DNA from: Laburnicola sp. R22_1 | Lineage: Eukaryota; Ascomycota; Dothideomycetes; Pleosporales; Didymosphaeriaceae | Direction of reading: 5' to 3' | Assembly: GCA_014281115.1 (NCBI GenBank) | Contig: JACONQ010000004.1 | Coordinates: 2,356,001 to 2,420,000 of the forward strand | DNA: 64,000 bases | Shown here: positions 25,556 to 35,833 of the stretch, one piece after another | Layout: every line of letters starts with the position of its first letter | How positions within the stretch are numbered: position 1 is the stretch's first letter | Notes under the pieces: model-generated | The model's input: only the letters and a program-made list of their open reading frames with translations | What the model was told of the DNA's origin: nothing | Database searches by the model: none | Position numbers and translations under genes: made by a program

Positions 25556-27380
25556 ACTAGTCTAAGCCTCTCTAAAGGTTTAATACTAAGTTAACTATTA
25601 TAAAATCTATCTATATATTATTAAATTAACTATCTAGAAGTAGAACAACAAAGGCTTTATCTTAAATAATAAAAAAGCAGAGCCCCTTGCTTAGAAAATC
25701 TATCTATAAAATCTATATTTTATATAAATATATATTAAAGCTTATATTTATTAGATATGGCTTAATAAGTTAAGCTATCTTATATAAGCTAGCGACATTA
25801 CTAGTAATTAATAGTATCTAATACTATAAATAGATATTATGTTAGAAAAGAATTTTAATGTTAATAACCCATTACTATCCTTAGGTAAGAATTGCGTCGG
25901 CGCACGATAGTATTATATACTTTACTATAACGTTAGCGACTTTGGCTAATATGGGACTTGCTTATATAGAATAGTATTAGTATGGTAAATTGCCATATAG
26001 CGCGGCAGTTTATTTATTTATTTATATTAGTTTATAGTTAACCTAATCTTTATAAATTATAAGACTTAATAATAAATATAACTCAAATTTAATAGCTAAA
26101 ATATATATAAAAAAGTATAATTAGAATTAGCTATAGTAAAAAGTTAAAGTATAATATATATAATTAGTAAAGGGCTAATTATATAATAGTAACTTATAGA
26201 ATAGTAACTTTAAAGTTACTATTTAACTATAGAACTCTAAAAGATAGTAAAAATAGCCTATTAAAGAAAAAAATTACTATAGGTAATAAATAGCCCTGTG
26301 TACTATATTTATATCTTAGTATCTTAATTCTATTCTTAATATAGGTTTTTATTATTACTACTACTAAGGTAGTTAGCTTTTATATAAAAATGCGCAATAG
26401 TTATAACTAACTTAAAAAGCTTTTTTTTAAATTATAAAAATACTATCGCTTTCTTTTTTACTAAGCAGAGGGCTCTGCTTTTTTATTATATTATTTAAGA
26501 TAAAAGCCTTTATTGTGCTACTCCTATGTATTTAATTTAATATTACACATAAAAATACTATAAGTAAAAAGTAAAATTATTAATAATTATAAAAATAATA
26601 AGCTTTTTAAAAAGCCTTAGCTACTATAGTTATATTTTTAGATTTTAGAGAATTAAGCTAGTAAGAATATTTATTTAAACTATAGTACTATTTAAAAAAA
26701 TAAAAGATATATATAAAAAGAATAAAGACTATATTAAAAAGTAATATAATACTTTTAATACTATTTTTACTAAATAGTTTTATAGTCTTACTATTAGTAT
26801 TAAAGCTATAATTAACTAAATTAATAAGTAATAAAAAATAAGTAGATCTAGAACTTTAAGAACTTAAAGTAGAGACCTAAATTACTTAACTCTCCTTATC
26901 CTTCTAAAACTTACCTAGAGTTAACTTTAATAGCTAATTTAATAGCTTTCTACTTAGCTAATTTTACTAGTATAAAATACCTACTATAAACTCTAGTTAT
27001 TAGTAAAAATAGCTTTCTTACTACGTACTATATATATATATTATATAACCTATAGTAAAACTAATACTAACTGTACTATATAGCCTCTATCTTACTATAG
27101 CTATAATACTAATACTAACTATAACTTTAGCTCTATCTATAATATTAATTTTTATTTTTAGTGTTACTTTACTAAAGCTACCCTTTACTTTTACTATTAC
27201 TAAATAGACTACTATTATACCTACTTTAACTATCTTATTACGCAAATAAATACTATACTAATACTAACTAAAAACTAAACTAGATATAAGAATACTTATA
27301 AAAAGGCTAAAGACTAACTAGCTATCTAGCGCTCTAGGCCCTTTAATAAATAGCTATATAAATAGCTTAATATAGACTAT

Positions 27381-27420
27381 TAAGCTTAACTATAGAATAT
27401 TAAGCTTAACTATAGAATAT
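27381..27420 (+). repeat. Exact 20-base tandem duplication
   Basis: The 20-mer taagcttaactatagaatat occurs twice head to tail (27,381-27,400 and 27,401-27,420), close to the right edge of the AT-rich block. Confidence 0.9.
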
Positions 27421-27590
27421 TAGCAAGGTAACTAGTGTATCTATATATAACTATTACTAGCAGAGCAAAGCTTAGCCGCGACAAGCGGTACTATTAAATA
27501 ATTAATATAATTATTAATTTTAAACTATGCACTGCGTAAAACTTAATAAAGTACTTAATAGGTCTGCATTAAAGACCTTAGCGCGGCAGA

Positions 27591-28237
27591 TATGCACGGT
27601 CTGTCCTGCTTTAAAACAGCGAATATTGTAATGTGGTGCACTGTTCACTAGTACGATTTCTGCGACCGACTGCTGTGCTGACTAATATCCACCAGCCACA
27701 CGCCCTCTGCGCCACCCCTGTCTCTCCATCTCCATCTTCCTCGTATTTTCCAGCAGCTTCACCCCAACAAGAGCACAATTATCGATGTGCAAGACTCTGA
27801 TATCCAGAGAAGCCACGTGCTGGCACTACAAGCCACATGTGCCGCCCGGGCAGCATTTAACCTAGCATCGACTGATTAGGCTAATCACCAACCACGTCCC
27901 GCACTCGTGACCTCTGAGCTCAATTGCCCCACGACAGCCCACTTCGTCCACGACAAAAACTTACTCTTGAGTGAAAGAAGGATCTATCAACTCAGACTCT
28001 TAACGCCTAATAAAGCACGTTACAGTGACAGCACGGCCAAGGGTGAGTCACCCTTGTCGGACACACCAGCCCCGCTTTTTGAAAATTTGGTATATGATCA
28101 AGTACAGTAACCTCATGGTGATCAAAGCGAGGCGGGAGGTCGAACAGCCAGAGAGAATGGCGCTCCTTTGTTCTTGACTAACGGCTTGTAGTTCCAAATA
28201 AATATTGTCCAATCAAATAATCACCGAAGCCGCCACC
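27591..28237 (+). promoter_or_regulatory. Edge of gene space and promoter region of the epimerase gene
   Basis: Base composition becomes normal here. No convincing gene is visible; the short open frame at 27,907 lacks any domain. The last bases before the start codon are gccgccaccatg, a near-perfect eukaryotic initiation context. Confidence 0.5.
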
Positions 28238-29285
28238 ATGCCTGCAGATACGGCCTTCAAGTTCGTACGTCTAGGTGCAATCATTCAGGAATTCAAGGTC
28301 AATGGAAAAAACATTGTCCAAGGATTCCCTACCGAGGAGCTTTACGAATCGCACAACACTGCTCACTTCGGTGCCACCATTGGTAGGATCGCTAATCGAG
28401 TTTCGGAGGGGAAGTTTGAATTGAACGGGAAGACATATCAGCTCCCCATCAACAACGGTCCAAACTCTCTCCACGGGGGCCATGGATGGGGAAAGAGGAA
28501 GTTCGAAGGCCCCATCGACGTTGAGCGAAATGGAAAGCAAGCCACTCTGTTCAAGTACCTCAGCAAGGACGGAGAAGAGGGGTACCCAGGTACAGTTGAA
28601 GTCTGCGTATGGTATGTCCAGGAGAAAGAGCAGGAGAATGGTGTCCAGAAAGAGGTATTGCACATCGAGTTCGAAGCGGAACTCGTAGGTGACGAGGCAC
28701 CTGAGACTGCGGTCAACATGACCAACCACAGGTAAGCATGTGTGTATCTTCCGATAGAGTGCTTTGCTAATTCATTCTCCCAGTTACTTTATCCTCAGCG
28801 ATTCTCCATCCATTGCGGGTACCGAGGTCACTTTGATCACGAACAAATACCAGGTCGTTGACAGTGGCGGCATTCCCACAGGACCCATCGAGGAATACCC
28901 TGGTATCAAACCCAACACGACATTTAAGCTGGGTGAGAAAGAGCCTGACATCGACGACTGTTTCGTTGTCAAAACGGATCCGGCAAGCGTGCCGATCGAC
29001 ACACGCAGCTCACCCTTGCAGACGGTAGCGTCTTTCTACCATCCTGACTCCAAGGTCCACCTTGAGATATCTACCACGGAGCCAGCCTTTCAGCTCTACA
29101 CTGGGAAATATATTGATATCCCAGCTTTGGAGAATGCGCCAGCGCGCGGTGCGCGATCTGGATTCTGCGTTGAGCCTAGCCGCTATGTCAACGCTATCAA
29201 TGTGCCCGAATACAAGAACATGATGATACTGAAGAAGGGCGAGAAATACGGGAGCAAGATTGTGTACCGTGGATGGCAAGCATAG
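28238..29285 (+). CDS. Aldose 1-epimerase (galactose mutarotase)
   Basis: Two exons, 28,238-28,731 and 28,784-29,285, joined across a 52-base intron (gtaagc...cccag), give 331 residues, the usual size of the family. The enzyme interconverts alpha and beta anomers of galactose and other aldoses in the cytosol. Visible motifs: GRIANR (about 49-54), NNGPNSLHGG with an active-site His, NHSYFILS made exactly at the splice junction (the family's NHSYFNL), and RSGFCVEPSRYVNA near the end with the catalytic Glu. The start is the ATG in a gccaccATG context; an in-frame TTG further up is not a likely start. Alternatives are other members of the same fold such as glucose-6-phosphate 1-epimerase, less likely given NHSYF. 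Confidence 0.93.
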
Positions 29286-31614
29286 ATGGCAATCTGTCTC
29301 TTGCTATGAGCTCTGCTCTACTGCAGGTCGACTGATGCCGAAATCTCAACTAGACTAGGTCTTGCGCTCGACGCTTGATCTTCAATTACGCTTCGACTTT
29401 GCCTCCAACGTTTATTTTTAGAAGACGCCGACTATCCCATGTCAACTGCATCACGGACTGAAATCATTACCATTACTTGCTAATCTCCTTCCATCTCTAA
29501 CCTCATTTGCAGACAACCCTTTTCGGCACCCCTTCACATCCGGTCCCGACTCTGGTGTATCTCTCACCCCCATTCTAAAAGGTCTGGCCACGCTCTGGGG
29601 TCATATGATGCGTCACCCGTGCTGATCATTCCGTTCCGGCGTACCAAACTACTGCTCGCGCTTCGTCCCATGCGAGCCGTATCCACCGCTGCACATCCCC
29701 ATCTAACGACGTCATGCGCAAGTTGATTTTCGCTTCATACTTGGCCGTCGCCCGTTAGCTCCAGCCTTGCCACCGTATAAGCGCCTTTTCGGGACATTTG
29801 TGCCGAGGTAGAATTTGCAAAACAAGGTAGAAAGACGGTGCCACGCGTACGGGTTGTCTGTCTAGTTCTGGGCTACATATTATTGCCTTCTAGAATAGAG
29901 AGGTTCCTAACAGATTTGTCAAGGGCTTTCTCAACCACTACGAAGCTCTGCATCAGGAATCGGACCTCACGACTGCCATACGCGTGGTTGGAGTATGCGA
30001 ATCAATCATGCTATCTGTATCGTTACAGTCCAACTGGGACTAACAGAGGATGGTTTACTATATTGTTCTTGAGGTAGAACATTTGAATACTTGGTCTTAA
30101 TACGTGATTTACCTGTTCATCACGACCTTGAAATCTCTTTTTATATAGAGCGCTAGAGTAATCACCCTTTCCGAAGCGATAAGCTCTCCACATACCAGCA
30201 CGGTATGTCCAAACAGGGATGAACTGAGCTAACGTAACCTTGGTTCGCGTCGTCGCTACACAACAACTAGCGTCGACTGTATCACCGCGACACTCCGAGG
30301 AGTTCGACATGCCATCCTTCGCGCCTCAACATCGACGCCTCCTTTAAACTAGATGTACATCCCCCAACAAATCCGTGTCGATGGCACGCACATTTCAAAA
30401 CGCGACGGCATGTGCCATCAACTCCTTGCTATGCGCAGGTCGCACATCACGCCACCTTTTGTCCCCAGCTCTGGGTTGGATGTGGCTACGGGCATCCCGT
30501 GGGTACATCGCCAACTAACATGTTGGTCGTCACGTCTGCATGTGGGTGGCTGAAGAGGAAGAGCGAAGTGACATGAACGGCAAGTACGGCGAACAGCACA
30601 GTTTCGCCGATCACGCCCACTCTACAGCATGAACGAGCTGAAAGGCGCAAAACTCTATTGGGCTCTCAGCATAGACGTTGAGGGCTTATCAGGCATTAAT
30701 TGTGCGTAACTTACAGATTTCAGCGCGCGTCGGGAAGTGAGTGCTTGGGGTCTAGTTCGCTTCTGTCCTCCGATCCGACGAGGCTCTCGGCGAAGATTGA
30801 AGTGCTTTGCAGCTGACCTTGCAGGTGAGTGACATATCTACTATTGGTATCTAGCACAAACAACCGTGCCTCAAAGCGCAGACAGAACGATACACAAAAA
30901 AAACTCCCAGAGAAAACCGCTGCCTAAGCTTCATCGTGCAACACATAACGTACCAATCCTCCTCGTCGCAACTACACCCATGCAGTAACTCTGCACCCAG
31001 CCTCGAACCACCCATACAGCCGCACCATCGCGTCTACCTGTAACGATCCTCCCGCAGGACCGTCTCCAGCATTCTGGTTCTCGCAACGCTCCGCGCGTAC
31101 ATTCGGCACACCTTCTTCTTCCGAGCCTTTGTTACGGGTGGAGTAGTACGCGTATACGAGATGGGTAGATGGACTAGCAGGGTGGGTATGTAGGTGTTGA
31201 GACTAGTGACGGGTTTCGGCTTGTGGGCCGGCTGGGCTTGGGGGATCGACGCTGGGATTTGGGGATGGGTAGGGCGCTCGGTTGGTGGGGTTTTGGTTGT
31301 GTGTTAATTTCGGGCTGAGGGATAAGGGTGTGGGGTAGAAGTCCATTTGCGAGGCGGGCGTAGATGGGGTTGTCAGCCCGGGTGACATGGCGTGAGCAGA
31401 TTGTAAGCACGGCGCCAGGTCGTACGATTTTCCTTGGTGCGTTATTCTAGGATGTGTAATACATAGACTGATCTTGCAATCTATAGAGAAGGTACCATCT
31501 AGAAAGCGTTGACGGGTTCAGATAAAAAGCGTGAGCATGTCGTACATTGCCACCCGGTCATCGAATGTTGTACAATGTGTCAGCCCCAGATTGCTCAGCT
31601 CTCCTCCCCACCAA
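29286..31614. other. Gene-free stretch after the epimerase
   Basis: I find no supported gene in 2.3 kb. Several short frames exist (29,838-30,077 plus, 30,023-30,310 minus, 31,174-31,410 minus), but none has a recognisable domain, splice pattern or start context. A G-rich, low-complexity segment lies at 31,150-31,340. An undetected non-coding or fast-evolving small gene cannot be excluded. Confidence 0.5.
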
Positions 31615-32200
31615 TACTTAACTAAAATTTAACCTTAATAGCTAATTTAATGGCTTTTTATATATTATGTTAAATTAACCTACCTAGAAATAAGATAATA
31701 AAGGCTTTTATCTTAAATAATACAATAAAAAAGCTAAGCCTTCTATTTAGTAATTAAAAATATAATTATATATATTTTTGTAACCACCTTTTAAGTTTTT
31801 ACACTCTTTTTAATTACTACGTAGGGGCTCTACTTTTTTATTATGTTATTTAAGATAAAAGCCTTTGTTGTCCTACCCTAGGTAGATATATTAACGCCAC
31901 ACACACACACATATTATATAATTATATATAATATTAAATTAACTACCTTAAAGTAGAATAATAAAGGCTTTTATTATAAATAATATAATAAAAAAGCAAA
32001 GCCTTTTACTTAATAAATAAAAAGAGTATATATTATTAAATTAACTACCTAGGAGTAGAATAATAAAGGCTTTTATCTTAAATAATATAATAATAAAAGT
32101 AGAGCCCCCTACTTAGTAATTAAAAAGAGCGTAAAAAAGGTGATTATAAAAAAAGCGCGTTCGCACTGCTAAGCGAGCTTGGCGGTCTTGGCGCGCAAAA
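31615..32200. repeat. AT-rich island of family B repeat ends
   Basis: Four copies of the same end of about 100 bases lie in a cluster inside gene space: forward at 31,660-31,765, reversed at 31,790-31,905, forward at 31,935-32,035 and forward at 32,040-32,200. They share taataaaggcttttatctta and agtaattaaaaa. The last copy continues into gctaagcgagcttggcggtc, a GC-richer and probably less mutated version of sequence seen at 795-860. The reversed copy ends in taacgccacacacacac. Confidence 0.8.
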
Positions 32201-32563
32201 AAATCAGTATAAAAAATATATAATTATAAGTAAAGCTAGGATTACTATATAACTATTACTAAAAAAGTAGAGGCTGGCTATATAAGCGGCCCTTTTGGTA
32301 TAGACTATACATAGCCGCTTAGATAGTAGAACTGTGAACAATGTTTGGGGCAGGCGTAATACTCCTGGGGAATGTGTATTTACAACACCAGATGCATCGG
32401 CTCTACGCTTTCCGTTACATTGACATAAACAATGCAGACAAATTGTATACAACATGCTGATTGGTGCTAAAGTCCTGTCTCTAATGCCATTGCAGTAGCC
32501 GCTCTTCCGCGTCCTTCTCCAGCCTACCGCAACATATCTACCACACTACACATGCCAGCCATT
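32201..32563. other. Intergenic stretch after the family B island
   Basis: Nothing supported as a gene. It includes the 3' flank of the F-box gene that ends at 32,564. Confidence 0.4.
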
Positions 32564-34480
32564 CTAAAAATAACACACAACGTTGACAGGCATACGCTGA
32601 AATTGTCCCTTGTAAGCTGTATGAATCGCCTCCTTCTGGGTGAATCGTATCTCCCTGATAGAGCACGAATCCTGGCCAGCATCAAGAGAAGCCTTCAAGA
32701 GGATTTCGTACATGCAACGAGCGAGAGCGTTCCAACAGTCAAGATGACCTAGATTAGTAAGGTCTGGATGCACCAGAACATCCGGCAGCGAGTGTAACAT
32801 GACCTTGAGGATACGCAGCTGGCGAAGTCGTACCAGCTTCTCCGCAACCTGCGACATTTTGTCCTCGAACTCCTGCCATGGATAATCAAATTTGAGAGCG
32901 TTAAGTATCTCATCACAGCAGAAGCCCAGGAATCCGATCTGAGGGTTGTGTTCGATAAGTTGCGAGAGCCAGTCGATAGAGACGTTCTGGTTTCCGAGGG
33001 CGTAGCTGCACACTGTGAGCTTAGAGTGGTTTCGCAGCATATCTAGGTCGGGACACCACTTGAGAGAAGTTGTTAGAGATACGACACGTAGGCCGGACCA
33101 GCTTGCAAAAAAATTGCAGATATTAGTCGGATTTGCAGGTCGCAATTGCTCTGCCAAGTAACGCTCTTCTATCTTCAAGGCTTGAATACCGATTCCTCCC
33201 GGCGATACCATGATGTAACGGAACAGAATCAGTAGATTGGTGCATTCAAGTAGAACAAGCTCAGTGACCTTCGACCAGTCAATCGACTGGGTAGTTCTCC
33301 AAGAGAGTCTCCTGAAGTCGACGTCACGAAACCCGACATGAGTGACGTTGTTAAGGGGACCATTTGGGTTCGCAAGAGCAAGGTCTTCTAATGGGTTGCT
33401 CAACATGTCTGGTGAATCAGACTCCATCTTCTGGCCGAGTATCTGCATCTTACCAATCCAGTCGCTGGAATTGGTGTAACGCTGTATGAACGCTTTGGCG
33501 ATCTTCTTGGGTGTACCGTTTGCCTTCATGGTTCCAGACGTGACGTTTCCTAGTGCAGTCATTTGCATGACACGATTGGGGGCTTTTGTCGACGTGAAGG
33601 CAAAGGTAATGCACGCTTGCAGAAGACTGGAACGACCGTTCCGCTTCACACCGTACTTGATAGCAGCATCGCTTGTTAATATCGGAAGTCTGACAATGGC
33701 CAGAGATTCTCGAAGCCTTGCTGCTTTCTCCGCGTTCCACCTGAATTCAGTATTAAGTCGAGCGTAACACTCGGCGCTCAAGCAGGAGTCGACTGTGAAA
33801 CTGAGCCGTTGTATCGTCATCGCATTCAGACCCGCAAGAAATATGTAGCACGATGCCTGGGCGGTGGGACTGTCGGGTACCCGTATTCTAAGCGAGTTAC
33901 TCCATTGTTGTAGTTTTCGCCTAAGTCCTGCGAGAGTATCGGCGCGCTTAGTGAAATCCAGCCGGTTGTCTCCAAAGTCGAGGAATATATTCTTGAAGAA
34001 GTGTCTGGCGCAGGACAGATATAATTTGGTGCAGCTCTTCATCGCTCTGCTTGCCGAGGGTATGTCAGTCTGGCCAAATGTAAGTTAGAGATCACAGTTG
34101 TATAGCCGTCCAAAACAGCACTATGACTTGCCTGTGCGACTTTCATCATTATGGAATCGACCAGTTCGGCGGGAAGCTTATCGAAATGGCCATTTTGGCC
34201 CAGCTCGTTGGTGCGGGGAACCAGATGCCTTGTCGTTTGAGCATTTAATTCATGCGAGGTTCTTGAGACCTAAACCTGTCAGTAGCTGCAGGCCCTTGCG
34301 TAGACGGAGCCTTGAACTTACACGAAGAAAGCCTACGTGGGGCAAGTCGAAGATCTCAATTGGGACGAGACATTTTCCCACGCCTATTGGCTTCATCTGC
34401 TGCAAGCCCTTCGCCCGTTTCACCCGGCGGCGATCTTCTGCAGAGGACGCTAAGCGTTTGCGGGGACCGCTGTTCGCCAT
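32564..34480 (-). CDS. F-box domain protein
   Basis: Three exons, read on the minus strand: 34,480-34,322, 34,269-34,132 and 34,069-32,564, give 600 residues. Exon 1 is basic (RKRLASSAEDRRRVKRAKG, a possible nuclear signal). Exons 2 and 3 join to give FDKLPAELVDSIMMKVAQ, a typical F-box start (LPxEL), followed by helical repeats without clear LRR spacing. F-box proteins bind Skp1 and bring substrates to SCF ubiquitin ligases; the substrate is unknown. Intron 1 is 52 bases (gtaagt...tttag). Intron 2 is 62 bases with a GC donor (cag|gcaagt). The 492-residue frame of exon 3 alone lacks the F-box. Fungal genomes carry many such proteins and orthology cannot be stated. Confidence 0.8.
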
Positions 34481-35833
34481 AATTAGCTTCGTGGTCGAAG
34501 TGTGTGGTCGAAGTGGGTGATTGAAGCGGGTGGTTGAAGTGGGTGTAGCGAGCGCCTAGAGAGCAATACATTCGAAGCAACAAGCTGATCTCGACGTGTA
34601 CCCCACCCGTGTACGTTCCCGCGCTAGTGTTGAGGGTGAAAGACGATAGATCACGTGCTGAGCTGCGCACGACCCTTCCCCTGTCGCCATATAAACCCCG
34701 CCCCCCTGAGCCTCAACTTCTCCACATCATACACTCTATTCTCAACCTTGTCACTCTCAAGCTTCTTACTTCTTCCACTCTTTCTCAGCCTCGCCGCCTG
34801 GGACTTTGGTTTGCCTGGAGGTAACAATCCAGTCAAGTCGTTGTCGCTCGGACGCCCGGGTCCGAGTTGTTCGTCTCCGTGGAAGCAGCATGCCACTACC
34901 AAACGAGGCGATGAGCACGATGGCGACGACGCTCCCCGAGTCGGCCCCCTTCTCCCTGTTAGCTGGCTCGCGTTCGGACATCAGGTCGTATTCGCCCGGA
35001 TAGGGCTGTGTTTATGGACGATGCTCTCGAAGGCGACGAGGCTGGTGGTTAGAGCGGATCGATAGGTATGTGCTCTCCCCTTCGGAAGACTGACATCCTG
35101 ACAGGGAACTTCTTTTTACACTACACTTTTTTACCAATTTTTTGTTCATACCAATTTTTTTTTCATTGGGTCTCCTGCCGCGTTGTGGAGGCCTGAAGAA
35201 GAGTGCAGTAAGGGAGTGAAATACATGTGTTAGGCGGCTGCCAGGTGTGTGCTGTGAAAGTGTGGAGAGAGTAGGAGAGAGCGAGAGTGATGGCGAAGAG
35301 ACGTTGTGCAAATGAGCGTTCTTTCCATTTTAGGCCACGCTGCCATGCCTTCCTCGCTCAGACGGCTCGCCATCAAGCTGAGGCACAATATCGTGCCATC
35401 TCTCCAGCAATTTGCGGTTTACCGAAACATACTCGATATAGCTCACTGCCTTAAGACATGTTCCACTCATGCACGGTTATCTGGACGTCATCTACAACGT
35501 TTGACCACATGACGACATCTTCTCCAGGGCTCCAGGGCTCTAGACCTCCTGCCTTTGTACTTCACTTCGTTTCTGCATAGACCTAAAAATCCCTTCCAAA
35601 TACACACAAGATAACGTAGGCAATAAGATCGACCCAGAAGACGTTGTACATGTAAATGAATGTAGACATTACTAAAGATGAGAAGATAGGATGATACAAA
35701 GGTTATGCGTAGTTGTGCGTATATAAACATAGATAAATGAGCCAAAAGCCATCTACCCACCAACATTCCTCCCTACGCACAAAACACATCTTCTTTACCC
35801 GGGGTATCTTCCCTCCATCCACCCATCCACCGC
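34481..35833. other. Intergenic stretch between F-box gene and mon1
   Basis: A TATA-like catataaacc lies at 34,688-34,697, followed by a pyrimidine-rich leader. The donor-like gataggtatgt at 35,061 and acceptor-like tgacag at 35,103 bracket an intron-sized segment on the plus strand, so a transcript may exist here. No domain-bearing protein is visible: frames at 34,655-35,065 and 35,306-35,512 look random. Confidence 0.35.

Larger units (their letters stand above)
1..27590. other. AT-rich, RIP-mutated transposon block
   Basis: The whole stretch is very AT-rich, dominated by TA steps and stop codons, with CA and TG steps rare. Former coding regions of transposons can still be read, but Gln and Trp codons appear as TAA or TAG, which is the mark of repeat-induced point mutation (CpA to TpA). 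The change to ordinary gene sequence happens within about 100 bases near 27,560-27,650. Apart from the transposon relics listed separately I find no gene here. Such blocks are typical of AT-isochores in dothideomycetes and are expected to be silent heterochromatin; that last point is inference. Confidence 0.93.
24701..27590. other. AT-rich tail of the transposon block
   Basis: It contains a reversed family B end at about 24,955-25,060, a forward one at 25,625-25,700 and another reversed one at 26,440-26,545, plus tandem repeats at 25,381 and 27,381. The rest (for example 26,550-27,350) is RIP-mutated sequence, probably retroelement-derived, in which I recognise no domain. Confidence 0.6.

Noticed and set aside
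30023..30310. Minus-strand frame MSNSSECRGD...
   Set aside because: No recognised domain, no splice support and an AT-rich 3' part; could be chance.
34655..35065. Plus-strand frame with a hydrophobic start (LSFLLLPLFLSLAA) that could suggest a secreted protein
   Set aside because: The hydrophobic part comes from a pyrimidine-rich leader; overlapping frames are equally open and the rest has no protein-like pattern.
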